This document shows, in pieces, positions 1-7,228 of a DNA stretch of 8,649 nucleotides. The notes under the pieces are model-generated. The model ran no database searches, was not told the origin of the DNA, and saw only the letters and a list, made by a program, of their open reading frames with translations. Where the stretch lies: NCBI GenBank assembly GCA_002438345.1, contig DJUJ01000057.1, forward strand, positions 56,473 through 65,121, given 5' to 3'. Every line of letters begins with the position of its first letter. Position 1 is the stretch's first letter. The position numbers were made by a program, and so were the translations under genes. Source of the DNA: Paenibacillus sp. UBA6285 (GTDB lineage Bacteria; Bacillota; Bacilli; Paenibacillales; Paenibacillaceae).

Positions 1-729
1 TGAATCTGATACGTTTTCGGGTAAATATTGCGCTGATGGGACCTGGTAAGTAACAATGAATTTCCCATCTTTCTGACCTACTTTACCTATGTCCCCCTCA
101 AGCGCCATGTCCATTAGTTTAATGCTCGACTGAATAATATTACTGTAGGGAACAGTATTTACACTGTCCCTAAACCACGTTGCTTGACTCGGACTAACTG
201 GATCAGATTTTGTGGTAACAGTTGTTTTTGGCGGTACGTCAGATGGAGTTGCATAATCCGTAGCGTTTACGTTTTTGCTTGTGTTCACTCCACGATCTTG
301 GTTATAATCATTAATCTGCCATCTTCGACCATCTGCATATCGCCAAATAGAATTACCCGGCGTTGATCTAAAAACACTAGTAGGATTATTACCGTTAGCA
401 CCTGTGACTTTAAACGTTTCGATCTTTTCATTACCTTTAAGAGTAACCTTTATTTTTCCATTTTCTAAGGTGATTGCCCCAATTAAGCTGTTATTACCTG
501 AATATTTAAAAGTTCCTGCTTTAATTGTAGCGATGTTTACTCCACTAGGCGGATCTAAGTAAAAAGTCTTTGCGGCATTCCCTGATCCGGTTAATCCAGT
601 TGTGATTGGTACACTTACTGATCCGGATTTTACGTCTGCAGCCTGAGCAGAATACATTAAATTTGGTGCAAAGAATAGACAAATCATTAAGAAAATTGAG
701 AACTTCTTTATTTTTTTATTTTTCTTCAT
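1..729 (-). CDS. Secreted protein of unknown function (C-terminus outside window)
   Basis: The reading frame is open from an ATG at 729 to the window edge, giving 243 residues without a stop, so the gene is truncated at its C-terminus by the window. Residues 1-30 form a classical Sec signal peptide: a lysine-rich start (MKKNKKIKK), a hydrophobic core (about 11-24) and an AQA|A type cleavage site near residue 30. The mature part is rich in Gly, Asn, Thr and Ser and looks like beta-strand sequence; a polar Pro/Thr stretch spans about 160-182. I do not recognise a family. An in-frame ATG at 738 would add MQL, but AGGGG at about 739-743 is better placed for the ATG at 729. The start lies 15 bases after the preceding stop, so it is probably the last visible gene of the same transcript. 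It is likely an exported surface protein or a cargo of the Tad-like machine; that role is inferred from position only. Confidence 0.85.
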   Translation of the reverse strand, partial: MKKNKKIKKFSIFLMICLFFAPNLMYSAQAADVKSGSVSVPITTGLTGSGNAAKTFYLDPPSGVNIATIKAGTFKYSGNNSLIGAITLENGKIKVTLKGNEKIETFKVTGANGNNPTSVFRSTPGNSIWRYADGRRWQINDYNQDRGVNTSKNVNATDYATPSDVPPKTTVTTKSDPVSPSQATWFRDSVNTVPYSNIIQSSIKLMDMALEGDIGKVGQKDGKFIVTYQVPSAQYLPENVSDS

Positions 730-744
730 CAGCTGCATCCCCTA

Positions 745-1398
745 TTAAACTTCTGGAGGATTAACGATGTATTTTGAAACCAAATTATTTTTGTTTTCAA
801 CCCAAATAACAAACGACTTAAAATCTCCATTATAGTAATAGGCTTGGTAGCTAGACATTTGCTTCCCAGGTGCTAAACTCCAACCCCATAGTGCTTCCTT
901 GTCATTCACAGAAGCATCCTTGCTTCTAGGCATCGTCGGATACGCACCTAGTTGGCTACCGAATCCTAAACGCCATTTTTCACTTACATCCTTGTAATCT
1001 TTTTTAATTGTATTTCCACTATTATTTTTCACTGTAATTTTGGTCCAAATAAAGTACTTTCCTTCTCCGGAATATTTGAACTTCTTAATCAGTGTTTGTG
1101 CATCTTTGGACTTTGCATCAAAGATCATAATCTTCTCCAGAGTATAGCTCAACCCACCCGTCGTAACTGTCACAGGTAACTCCAAATCTTTCTTCAGACC
1201 AAATTTACTCAGATTATCCCTCATAATAGGCGCTGGCGTTGCTGTAGGTTTCACGGTTGTCGTAGGTTTCGCCGTGGCTGCCGGATTAGCTGTAACTACT
1301 GGTGTAACCGTTTCCGCATTAGCAACCATTCCCTGCCCTAATACCACTCCTAATAACATTGTCACTGCCAAAGTCGCTTTTACAATTCTCTTCTTCAT
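745..1398 (-). CDS. Secreted protein with Pro/Thr linker and Ig-like (DUF4352-like) domain
   Basis: The product has 217 residues. I chose the ATG at 1398 over an upstream in-frame TTG at 1422: AGGGAGAG lies 8 bases before this ATG, and the signal peptide then starts cleanly with MKKRIVK. The hydrophobic core is about 8-22, with probable cleavage after ANA at residue 28. Residues 30-57 are a low-complexity Ala/Thr/Pro linker with repeated TAxP and KPT units, typical of an extracellular spacer. From about residue 65 the pattern 'GGLSYTLEKIMIF ... TKITVKNNSGN ... LAPGKQ' resembles the DUF4352 / TRF2-like Ig fold found in Firmicute lipoproteins and secreted proteins. There is no lipobox cysteine, so it is probably released or held by partners. 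It follows the pseudopilin genes by 35 bases. A surface accessory or secreted substrate of the apparatus is plausible but unproven. Confidence 0.85.
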   Translation of the reverse strand: MKKRIVKATLAVTMLLGVVLGQGMVANAETVTPVVTANPAATAKPTTTVKPTATPAPIMRDNLSKFGLKKDLELPVTVTTGGLSYTLEKIMIFDAKSKDAQTLIKKFKYSGEGKYFIWTKITVKNNSGNTIKKDYKDVSEKWRLGFGSQLGAYPTMPRSKDASVNDKEALWGWSLAPGKQMSSYQAYYYNGDFKSFVIWVENKNNLVSKYIVNPPEV

Positions 1399-1433
1399 CC
1401 TCGAATCTCTCCCTAGTCTCAATTGGATTTTTC

Positions 1434-1931
1434 CTACTTATTGAACTTATACTCCTGAACTGCAGGTACCCTGATTGGCTCTTGTGTTTTGGCTCTGGAG
1501 ATCAGCAGCGGATGTTCCGTCTCGATGACGGCAATAACCGAGGGACCCTCTATGTATTTGGTAATGCCATATTCACTATCCTCGTATAAAAGTGGAAACG
1601 TCACTCCATCCGAATCATCAACAATATCGAACTTCACGATCTTCACTTGATTCTTAAAACGGCTGCCCACTTGGGGGGAAAGACCGTTATCTAGTCCAAG
1701 ATTCGCCTGCAAGGCATGCTGAAAAGTATCATAAGCAAGCGTGGGATCGATAATTAGACGACCTCGTGTGAGTTCATTTTCATCTAGTTCCTGCGCGGCA
1801 TCGTGAACAGCGATATTGTTAGCGTCTTTTAGCATGCTGCGCAGCATGTCCCACTCCTGGTTCTGGATCTGAAAGAACCAGGAGTAGATAAAGATCAGTA
1901 GGACAAATGCCAGCTTAATAATATAATCCAT
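1434..1931 (-). CDS. Single-pass pseudopilin-like protein (TadE/TadG-like position)
   Basis: The product has 165 residues and an ATG start; AAGGGATG lies upstream at a rather long spacing of about 12 bases. A hydrophobic segment at residues 4-20 with almost no N-terminal tail is followed by a helical, charged stretch (about 25-50) containing AVHDAAQEL, which recalls the alanine-rich amphipathic helix after the membrane segment of TadE/TadF/TadG minor pilins. The rest is a soluble, probably extracytoplasmic domain with predicted beta strands. I do not recognise a named family at sequence level. It follows the DUF4320-like gene by 20 bases and sits at the end of the pilus gene set, where Tad loci usually carry minor pilins. 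The best inference is a membrane-anchored minor pseudopilin that primes or caps the fibre. A lineage-specific periplasm-facing accessory is an alternative. Confidence 0.75.
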   Translation of the reverse strand: MDYIIKLAFVLLIFIYSWFFQIQNQEWDMLRSMLKDANNIAVHDAAQELDENELTRGRLIIDPTLAYDTFQHALQANLGLDNGLSPQVGSRFKNQVKIVKFDIVDDSDGVTFPLLYEDSEYGITKYIEGPSVIAVIETEHPLLISRAKTQEPIRVPAVQEYKFNK

Positions 1932-1951
1932 AAATTAGGCTCATCCCTTAA

Positions 1952-2332
1952 TCAATCGAGATATTCACTCATAATTGACCCATGCCCATAATATCGGGTC
2001 GGCTGCGAAACCGTGGAAAAGTTATACGGAAACAAATTTATCCGCGGCGCAGTTACATACACATCAATTCGTTGTTTGCGCTCCTGAACGGTATCCGTAC
2101 TGCTCGTAATTTCTATGGAACCCACGGAGAACCCGATTGCTTTCAGATTAGAAATCACTTCGTTCCGCATAGACGCTGTGACCATCCCCTCCGTTGCTGC
2201 TTTTTGTGTGATGTAGGACGTATTAGCTTTGACCTGTAAATCTAGCAGATAATCAATATAGGTGAAGATGGGCTGCAGGATAATAAACAGGACAAGCCAC
2301 ATGAACAATGCCCGGAGGACGGTCTCCTTCAA
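1952..2332 (-). CDS. TadE/DUF4320-like pseudopilin
   Basis: The product has 126 residues and starts at a TTG, chosen because AAGGAGG lies 8 bases upstream and directly abuts the stop of the preceding small gene. Residues 8-26 are a membrane helix (ALFMWLVLFIILQPIF), followed by an amphipathic stretch with YITQKAATEG. This resembles the post-membrane helix of TadE-type minor pilins (AxxAAxEG) and the DUF4320 proteins encoded in clostridial and Paenibacillus-like Tad loci. The remaining ~75 residues would be outside the membrane; they include a possible ferredoxin-like alternation (IGFSVGSIEI ... RIDVYVTAP) typical of pseudopilin heads. The role is probably a minor pilin in fibre initiation. 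The family assignment comes from recall of pattern and context, not from a search, and a generic TadE-like label is safer than DUF4320. Confidence 0.75.
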   Translation of the reverse strand: MKETVLRALFMWLVLFIILQPIFTYIDYLLDLQVKANTSYITQKAATEGMVTASMRNEVISNLKAIGFSVGSIEITSSTDTVQERKQRIDVYVTAPRINLFPYNFSTVSQPTRYYGHGSIMSEYLD

Positions 2333-2340
2333 TAGAAACG

Positions 2341-2347
2341 CCTCCTT
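2341..2347 (-). promoter_or_regulatory. Shine-Dalgarno site for the TTG start of the TadE-like gene
   Basis: AAGGAGG on the minus strand directly follows the TAG stop of the 47-residue pilin-like gene and lies 8 bases before the TTG at 2332. It supports both that stop and that start. Confidence 0.75.
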
Positions 2348-2491
2348 CTAATATTGCTCTACTTGCTTAGTATGTGTGATGATATCGTCCTGACTGCTGC
2401 CAATGATATGCGTAGCTACTGTGATAAACATCCCTGCGATTACAAAACCAATGGCCAGAAACATTGCAATGGAGATAGAGTCTTTTTTCAT
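2348..2491 (-). CDS. Tiny Flp-pilin-like membrane protein, second copy (47 aa)
   Basis: This 47-residue frame runs from an ATG at 2491 to a TAG at 2348-2350. It is accepted because it is a clear paralogue of its neighbour: both begin MKKD(A/S)IS, continue with F(I/L)AIGF inside one hydrophobic helix (about residues 6-30), and carry (V/I)(L/I)THT near the C-terminus. The polar tail after the helix is only ~17 residues, as in very short Flp-type pilins. No good Shine-Dalgarno sequence precedes the ATG; the start is 7 bases after the stop of the first copy, so translation may depend on coupling. The G|xxxxE cleavage signature of Flp prepilins is missing, and Ala replaces the Gly seen at position 9 of the first copy. 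It is likely a pilin or pseudopilin subunit, but could instead be a small membrane accessory. Confidence 0.8.
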   Translation of the reverse strand: MKKDSISIAMFLAIGFVIAGMFITVATHIIGSSQDDIITHTKQVEQY

Positions 2492-2498
2492 AGCCGAG

Positions 2499-2708
2499 TT
2501 AAACCGAAGTGTGGGTCAAGACCTGGGCAACTGCAGTTTGGCTGGAATCCAACGGCTGAAGTAAGGTTACACCTGGGATATCCGGTTTGTTATCATCCGT
2601 AGCATCAATTACCTCTCGCACCACAGGAATCAAAACGGCAATTACGATGGCCACACATAAAAATCCGATAGCAATAAACAAACCTGTTGAAATAGCGTCC
2701 TTTTTCAT
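2499..2708 (-). CDS. Flp-pilin-like small membrane protein, first copy (69 aa)
   Basis: The product has 69 residues and an ATG start with AAGGGAGA 8 bases upstream. A short charged N-terminus (MKKD) leads into one long hydrophobic helix (about 7-30), then a polar tail with Pro and Asp residues. Size, architecture and place directly after tadC match Flp/Flp1-type major pilins of Tad systems. The usual leader ending in Gly followed by a Glu at +5 is not seen: Gly9 is followed by LFIAI, with no Glu in the helix start. If it is processed, the site is atypical. It begins after the longest break in the core operon, fitting a subunit that needs separate or higher expression. The tandem 47-residue paralogue lies 7 bases downstream. 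Pilin function is an inference from context and size. Confidence 0.8.
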   Translation of the reverse strand: MKKDAISTGLFIAIGFLCVAIVIAVLIPVVREVIDATDDNKPDIPGVTLLQPLDSSQTAVAQVLTHTSV

Positions 2709-2764
2709 TGTTAAAATCTCCCTTTTATTTTATATTTTTTAAATAATATTGAATATACAATTTT
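2709..2764 (-). other. AT-rich gap before the pilin-like genes
   Basis: This 56-base interval is the longest break inside the core operon and is strongly AT-rich apart from the Shine-Dalgarno AAGGGAGA. No GC-rich hairpin is present, so it does not look like a terminator. TTGTAT followed by AT-rich hexamers offers only a weak sigma-A promoter match. It could allow separate expression or RNA processing of the pilin-like pair; the sequence alone does not show this. Confidence 0.3.
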
Positions 2765-3634
2765 TCACTGGAACATGCCGACACCATTAAAATTTCCTTT
2801 GATCAGTAAAATGTACTGCATTGCCATCGAGACAATCATCAGAAAAGTAGCAATCGATGGGATAACGTTAATGATCGTCGATAGATCACCGATGAAAGAC
2901 CACTTCTTTAAATACTGATCGCTAGAGATTTTGGAGATAATCTTACCTTGCTCACGCAAATAATTTGCCGCTTCTGTGTCGTCATCCATACCCTCAGTAG
3001 CCAGCAAAATGGACCGAATGTCATTAATAAAACTATGATTATCCGGAAACTTTGCACAAAACCATTCAATCGCCCCCTCCACACCCTCATCTACTGCTCG
3101 TTCTGACAACTCGTATAAGTCCTGGCGTATATATTGAAAATGTCCAGCCGTACTCCCGCAAAAAGTGCCAAATTGCGCATATCCGCGCTTCCGTAGACGA
3201 TTATTCTCGTATAGACGGATGAAAGAGATCAGCTCACCGTCTTTTTTAATAACCGTTCTTTGATGAAGCCATGCAAGCACCCAGCCAAACGGAAGATAGC
3301 GCATCGGACTGCTGATTACGAGAATAAGTAGAGCAATTAGAGGGTCATAGATAGAAAAAGAATTAGAACGAATGAAATCACTGACAACTTGAGTTATTAA
3401 ATAAATCAGCGCTGCCGAGTAACGGAAAAGCGTAATTTTACGGGCAGAAATCGATAAACCAGAATCATTCAATAATTGCTGAAGTCTATCCCCCTGCACC
3501 CGTTCCCCAAGCTCATTCCACCGTAGTCCTAATCGGACAAGATATCTTTCCTGTTTACTACTACTGCTTACAAAGACAAGTAATGCGACATATACAATCC
3601 CGATTACAGTAATTAATAGTAACAATCTGTCCAT
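2765..3634 (-). CDS. tadC: TadC-like T2SSF-domain membrane platform protein
   Basis: The product has 289 residues with an ATG start preceded by AAGGTGA, which overlaps the tadB stop codon. Hydrophobic segments are near residues 3-21, 68-86, 96-124 and 246-276. A long cytoplasmic helical region from about 128 to 240 (KDGELISFIRLYENN ... SILLATEGMDD) is characteristic of the type II secretion F (GspF/TadB/TadC) fold. In Tad systems TadB and TadC form the inner-membrane platform that couples the CpaF motor to pilin extraction. Length is near the usual ~300 residues for TadC. It lies 11 bases after tadB and before the small pilin-like genes, the standard order. Overall sequence is divergent from proteobacterial TadC, so assignment of TadC against a second TadB rests on order and size. 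Confidence 0.85.
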   Translation of the reverse strand: MDRLLLLITVIGIVYVALLVFVSSSSKQERYLVRLGLRWNELGERVQGDRLQQLLNDSGLSISARKITLFRYSAALIYLITQVVSDFIRSNSFSIYDPLIALLILVISSPMRYLPFGWVLAWLHQRTVIKKDGELISFIRLYENNRLRKRGYAQFGTFCGSTAGHFQYIRQDLYELSERAVDEGVEGAIEWFCAKFPDNHSFINDIRSILLATEGMDDDTEAANYLREQGKIISKISSDQYLKKWSFIGDLSTIINVIPSIATFLMIVSMAMQYILLIKGNFNGVGMFQ

Positions 3635-3645
3635 AGCTCATCACC

Positions 3646-4695
3646 TTAGTGGTAGTCCAGTTTAGGCCTGGCGAGAATAGTACTGATTACAAAAGAAATA
3701 AAAAGACCGGAGACGATCACCATCAAAAAAGAAAGCCCTACCGTAGTCTCAAACTGCAATTGGAAATAGACATCAGGCTTCAGCATGTACATAAAGGTTC
3801 CGATCGTAGATACCAGCACCAAAAGATTCCCGTATAAGCCAAGGCTGATCGCATCTCTACTTCCCGCTTTTACAGTCAAAATCGTTTCTCTCTGTTGCTC
3901 CATAGAACGGTTTAACAGCATCAGCGAGCTTTTTAAATAACGGGTTCCTTCCTTCTCGGCATAGAGCAGATCCGATATAAATTCTAGGGCGAAGGTAGTG
4001 CCAATCGCATTGGAAAATCTCCCGGCTTCCTCAACAAGCTCCTTCTCATTACTGTAATTAGAAAATGCAGCCCCTAGCAGCTTCAAAGGACCCTTCAGCA
4101 CATTCTTATCCGTAAGAAAATCCGCTGTCCGATCGAGAATGGAGTCTACCGACAAGTGAGTGAATTTGGTGGAGATCTTGACCACATCAAGTAGATCATA
4201 GCTTCCATGTACCTTCCTCTGCGCGTAGATGTATCTCATACGAAAATAAGGAATCGTTGCGGAAATCACAGCCATAAAATGCGGGAATCTCCAAGCCCCC
4301 TGGATCGAATGTCCTTCATTGAAGGTGATCCCCTCCAGAAAAGGATTGTTAAAACTCAATCGCCCAGGAAGCTCGCTTAGCGTCAGTAGTCCTGATAGAA
4401 AAACCGCGATAAACACTAGTGCTGTCCGCATGACAAAACGCATGACGCTAATTCCCGGCTCATACTTTCGGTGTACGAAATATAAAAGATTATCTAGATG
4501 ACGGTAGAGCCACAGCCTTTTTTTAACCGAGCTAACTCTTTTGCCAAAAATACTCATTTTATGTTTAATTCGAAAATCTACTTTTTGACCCACCTGCCGT
4601 AAATGCCGTTCGATTAGCGGTTTAATGAGCAGCCACATTCCCCATACAATCAACAAATGAAGGACAAAACGAAGAAGATACAATAATAAATCCAC
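3646..4695 (-). CDS. tadB: TadB-like T2SSF-domain membrane platform protein
   Basis: The product has 349 residues and starts at a GTG, chosen because a perfect AGGAGGTG sits 5 bases upstream and overlaps the cpaF stop. Hydrophobic segments are near 4-24, 86-106, 137-155, 285-305 and 318-342. A basic linker (about 30-62) separates the first two. The cytoplasmic helical region around 160-275 contains the pattern expected of the T2SSF/GspF fold (VVKISTKFTHLSVDS ... FISDLLYAEKEGTRYLKSSLMLL). The C-terminal pair of helices ends the chain, as in TadB. It would form the inner-membrane platform with the TadC-like protein and contact the hexameric ATPase. The gene is 12 bases downstream of cpaF and 11 bases upstream of tadC. 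Family assignment is good; the TadB label follows gene order. Confidence 0.87.
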   Translation of the reverse strand: MDLLLYLLRFVLHLLIVWGMWLLIKPLIERHLRQVGQKVDFRIKHKMSIFGKRVSSVKKRLWLYRHLDNLLYFVHRKYEPGISVMRFVMRTALVFIAVFLSGLLTLSELPGRLSFNNPFLEGITFNEGHSIQGAWRFPHFMAVISATIPYFRMRYIYAQRKVHGSYDLLDVVKISTKFTHLSVDSILDRTADFLTDKNVLKGPLKLLGAAFSNYSNEKELVEEAGRFSNAIGTTFALEFISDLLYAEKEGTRYLKSSLMLLNRSMEQQRETILTVKAGSRDAISLGLYGNLLVLVSTIGTFMYMLKPDVYFQLQFETTVGLSFLMVIVSGLFISFVISTILARPKLDYH

Positions 4696-4700
4696 GGTTT

Positions 4701-4708
4701 CACCTCCT
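4701..4708 (-). promoter_or_regulatory. Shine-Dalgarno site for the GTG start of tadB
   Basis: AGGAGGTG on the minus strand shares its first base with the TGA stop of cpaF and lies 5 bases before the GTG at 4695. It fixes the start of tadB. Confidence 0.75.
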
Positions 4709-6153
4709 CACTCGTTAAGAACGATCTTAGATTTCAAGCTTTCCTTGATAGGCTGATCCATTGGTTTTGCTGCTGCAAGTCGTTCCAGCTCTTTCTGGAG
4801 CAACTGTGTCGCCTGCGCATCCTTCTTAGTCATCTTCAGCATCAGGCTCTTCGTCAGCTTGTCATTATAAGACCAACACATTTTCTGAGGTTCCCAGCGC
4901 ATCAGATCATTCGCAAATACGGAGTTCTTTTCATCTTCGTAAAAGACTTCTGATATTCGCGCCAGCCGCTTTTTCCCGTTCGGAACACTTTCCAAAATAA
5001 AGACCAGCTCGCATGATTTCAGTGCAGAGATCAAATGCCCCTTAAGACTCCCACCAATTCTTGTCGACACGGCAAATGCGCCTTGATAAGGGATATCCTC
5101 CGAATCTACGGTATGGAAGGTTCCGGTGATGCCGTCATACCCTTTTTCCCCGCTCCACAAATAAAATTCCCATTCGTTATACCGCATTTCCGTCATATAT
5201 AAAATGTTTGGGTCATGCCGCAGAGACTCTACCCCTACCTCCATCAATTCTTCGTTCGCAGCCTGGATCGGTATTATTCGGTGCCCTTTAATCTGGTAAG
5301 GTAAAATCGATTCCGGATGTTTCTCTATCATTACTACACCCATACAGGATGAAGATCCGAGCAGTTGCTCGCCGACGATCGTATTTGCAAAAGTTGTTTT
5401 CCCTGAACCTACAGCGCCCGCAATAATAGTGTTGCGAAAGGTGGATGATAACGCCCGAATCATTTCAACTGCTTCTGCTGGAATACATTCCGTACCCGCC
5501 TGATCTTCTAGACTTAGAAACTCTACAACTTGTCGCCGCAACGATATTGTAGTGAAGCCATCCCATACTCTCGGAGATACCCAAATGGCAAGTCGAATAA
5601 ATCGTCCGGGCCAGAGCGGATCATCCATTTTGAACTCCACCGAAGGGTTGTCCTTGTTCAGCTTTTTGTTGGGATCACTTTTTAATAACGAGCGCTTCAA
5701 CTGCTCAACCCGATCCAGTGAAGGCATTTCATATGGATAAGATACAAACTCACCTTTATGGTTATAAAAGATTTGCTTTCCAATCATCTGTAGCCCGGTT
5801 GACTCACTGTATGCACGATCAGTAAACCAGCGATACGCCGGTCCAAAGCCCTTCCACTCGTGATAGAGCGCTTCTGCCGCCGTTCGGTATGCTTCTGGAA
5901 CCTTGCCCGTAAAGGGTGTCTTCCGTAAGTACTTCTCTATCTCATTCATAAAAAAACTAACTGCCTGCGGATCGCCAATTAGCGCCTTCGCATTTAACTC
6001 GAAGTAAGCATCACCCTCACGTTCCAGCCCTTCGTTCATATCGTTTTTCATTTTTTGCAAAAATGCATAAAAGTCTTCCTTACCTGGTTTGCTCATGCGT
6101 AGAATACTTTGTTTTAGAGAGAACAACGGACGGTTCGGTTGATTTCCATTCAT
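4708..6153 (-). CDS. cpaF: CpaF/TadA-family secretion ATPase
   Basis: The 481-residue cytoplasmic AAA-like ATPase of the GspE/VirB11 superfamily powers pilus assembly. Visible motifs are the ISLRRQ segment (about 203-208), which corresponds to the ISIRKF region of CpaF; Walker A GAVGSGKTT at 246-254; an Asp-box equivalent with E277 in MIEKHPE; a Walker B region with E322 in ILYMTEMR, where relatives have GEVR; and a His-box H347 in GTFHTVDS, matching the TTVHANS motif. The N-terminal ~200 residues form the helical and sensor domain typical of TadA. The C-terminal ~70 residues are charged and helical and extend past the usual core. The motor looks catalytically intact. Its ATG overlaps the stop of the TadZ-like gene by 4 bases (ATGA), indicating translational coupling. 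Only the family-level assignment is certain; whether it extends, retracts or both cannot be told. Confidence 0.95.
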   Translation of the reverse strand: MNGNQPNRPLFSLKQSILRMSKPGKEDFYAFLQKMKNDMNEGLEREGDAYFELNAKALIGDPQAVSFFMNEIEKYLRKTPFTGKVPEAYRTAAEALYHEWKGFGPAYRWFTDRAYSESTGLQMIGKQIFYNHKGEFVSYPYEMPSLDRVEQLKRSLLKSDPNKKLNKDNPSVEFKMDDPLWPGRFIRLAIWVSPRVWDGFTTISLRRQVVEFLSLEDQAGTECIPAEAVEMIRALSSTFRNTIIAGAVGSGKTTFANTIVGEQLLGSSSCMGVVMIEKHPESILPYQIKGHRIIPIQAANEELMEVGVESLRHDPNILYMTEMRYNEWEFYLWSGEKGYDGITGTFHTVDSEDIPYQGAFAVSTRIGGSLKGHLISALKSCELVFILESVPNGKKRLARISEVFYEDEKNSVFANDLMRWEPQKMCWSYNDKLTKSLMLKMTKKDAQATQLLQKELERLAAAKPMDQPIKESLKSKIVLNE

Positions 6154-7214
6154 AGGAATATACCTTTCTTTTTAGCTTCTGGCGCTAGGCTCATGGACAC
6201 GAGCAGAGAATGTACCTTATCATCCACATGCTGCAGCTCTTTTTTGCCTAGAGGTAAGCTTTCTTGCAAGGGTTGGTAATACGGTAGCTCCAGCAAGATT
6301 TCAGTCCCAAAGCGAAGTGCTAGATTTTTAGGAGAAGATATTTCTTCCACATTACTGCGGTTAATAATCAGTTGAAAATCATGTGGACGTAGATCCATAT
6401 GCCCAGCAAGCTCTAGTAGAGGTTCGAGTCTGTATTCATGCTTTGGATGAGTGACGATCATACGCAGTGCCGATTTGTGCATTCCGACATACCACGCTGC
6501 GCTTTCCGGAATAGAGCCAAAGTCAGCAATAACCACATCTGCATTTGCCCCAGCTCTAGCCAAAAAATATTCAATCTCATCCTCCTGATAATCTTGTGCG
6601 CTCAAGTAATCGTAATTGCCTGGGAGATACGAGTAGCCGTCTTGCTTAATCAATTGTTCAAAATCCTCATCATGAATCATCTTCCCTGTGAGCCTTGATC
6701 GAAGCCTATCCAGACTAATGGTCGCTTTGCGGTCATATCCGGGATCATATAAATCAAGTCCAAGGACAATAACACGAAGGCCTGCCGCGGCAATTCGCCT
6801 TGCGAACAATTTGGCTACACTAGTGCAGCCGATCCCCGGACCGGAGCCAAAAAAACCAACCATATTACTTCGTTCCTCCCCATCCTCGTCTAGAATAAAG
6901 CGAATCTTCTCTATCACCACTGACGAGGTAGAACGAGGAGGGATAAAATAGATTCCTAAGCTTTCACACAGCATATGTACAGCTTGGTAACCACTGATTC
7001 CCTTTTGCAAATATACATATAGGATCGTTGAGCTCGGATAATCCCGGCGCAGTTCGCTAAGTGACTGAGCTTGAATCTGGTCACTGGTAACCATTAGCAT
7101 ATGGCCCTTCGTATGAGATGGATCAGGAAGTACACTTTGTGTGATTACAATAAATCCTGCATTTTTGATATCATTAATGGTTAACTGATCTATGCCTAGA
7201 CTAAATATTTTCAA
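6150..7214 (-). CDS. cpaE: CpaE/TadZ-like MinD/ParA-family protein with degenerate P-loop
   Basis: The product has 354 residues and a TTG start, selected because AGGAGGGA lies 6 bases upstream and overlaps the preceding stop. Residues 1 to about 110 resemble an atypical receiver-like domain (alternating strands such as HMLMVTSD and STILYVYLQ), as in TadZ/CpaE. Residues 117-345 have the ParA/MinD fold: P-loop region FFGSGPGIGCTS at about 121-132, a switch-like LGLDLYDPG (151-159) and a Walker B-like VVIADFGS (227-234). The P-loop lacks both lysines of KGGxGKT, the catalytic one being replaced by Cys. TadZ proteins localise the Tad apparatus, commonly to a cell pole, and some also have altered P-loops. 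It would act at the cytoplasmic face, probably positioning or licensing the ATPase encoded next to it. Nucleotide binding is uncertain. Confidence 0.88.
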   Translation of the reverse strand: MKIFSLGIDQLTINDIKNAGFIVITQSVLPDPSHTKGHMLMVTSDQIQAQSLSELRRDYPSSTILYVYLQKGISGYQAVHMLCESLGIYFIPPRSTSSVVIEKIRFILDEDGEERSNMVGFFGSGPGIGCTSVAKLFARRIAAAGLRVIVLGLDLYDPGYDRKATISLDRLRSRLTGKMIHDEDFEQLIKQDGYSYLPGNYDYLSAQDYQEDEIEYFLARAGANADVVIADFGSIPESAAWYVGMHKSALRMIVTHPKHEYRLEPLLELAGHMDLRPHDFQLIINRSNVEEISSPKNLALRFGTEILLELPYYQPLQESLPLGKKELQHVDDKVHSLLVSMSLAPEAKKKGIFL

Positions 7215-7220
7215 GGCTCT

Positions 7221-7228
7221 TCCCTCCT
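7221..7228 (-). promoter_or_regulatory. Shine-Dalgarno site for the TTG start of the TadZ-like gene
   Basis: AGGAGGGA on the minus strand overlaps the stop codon of the cpaB-like gene and lies 6 bases before the TTG at 7214. It supports the non-ATG start and suggests translational coupling. Confidence 0.75.

Noticed and set aside
1399..1422. Start of the 217-residue secreted protein at the TTG at 1422
   Set aside because: It would place acidic residues before the signal peptide and overlap the Shine-Dalgarno site AGGGAGAG; the ATG at 1398 fits better.
2908..3090. Minus-strand 60-residue open frame inside tadC
   Set aside because: It overlaps the platform gene in another frame and has no recognisable features.
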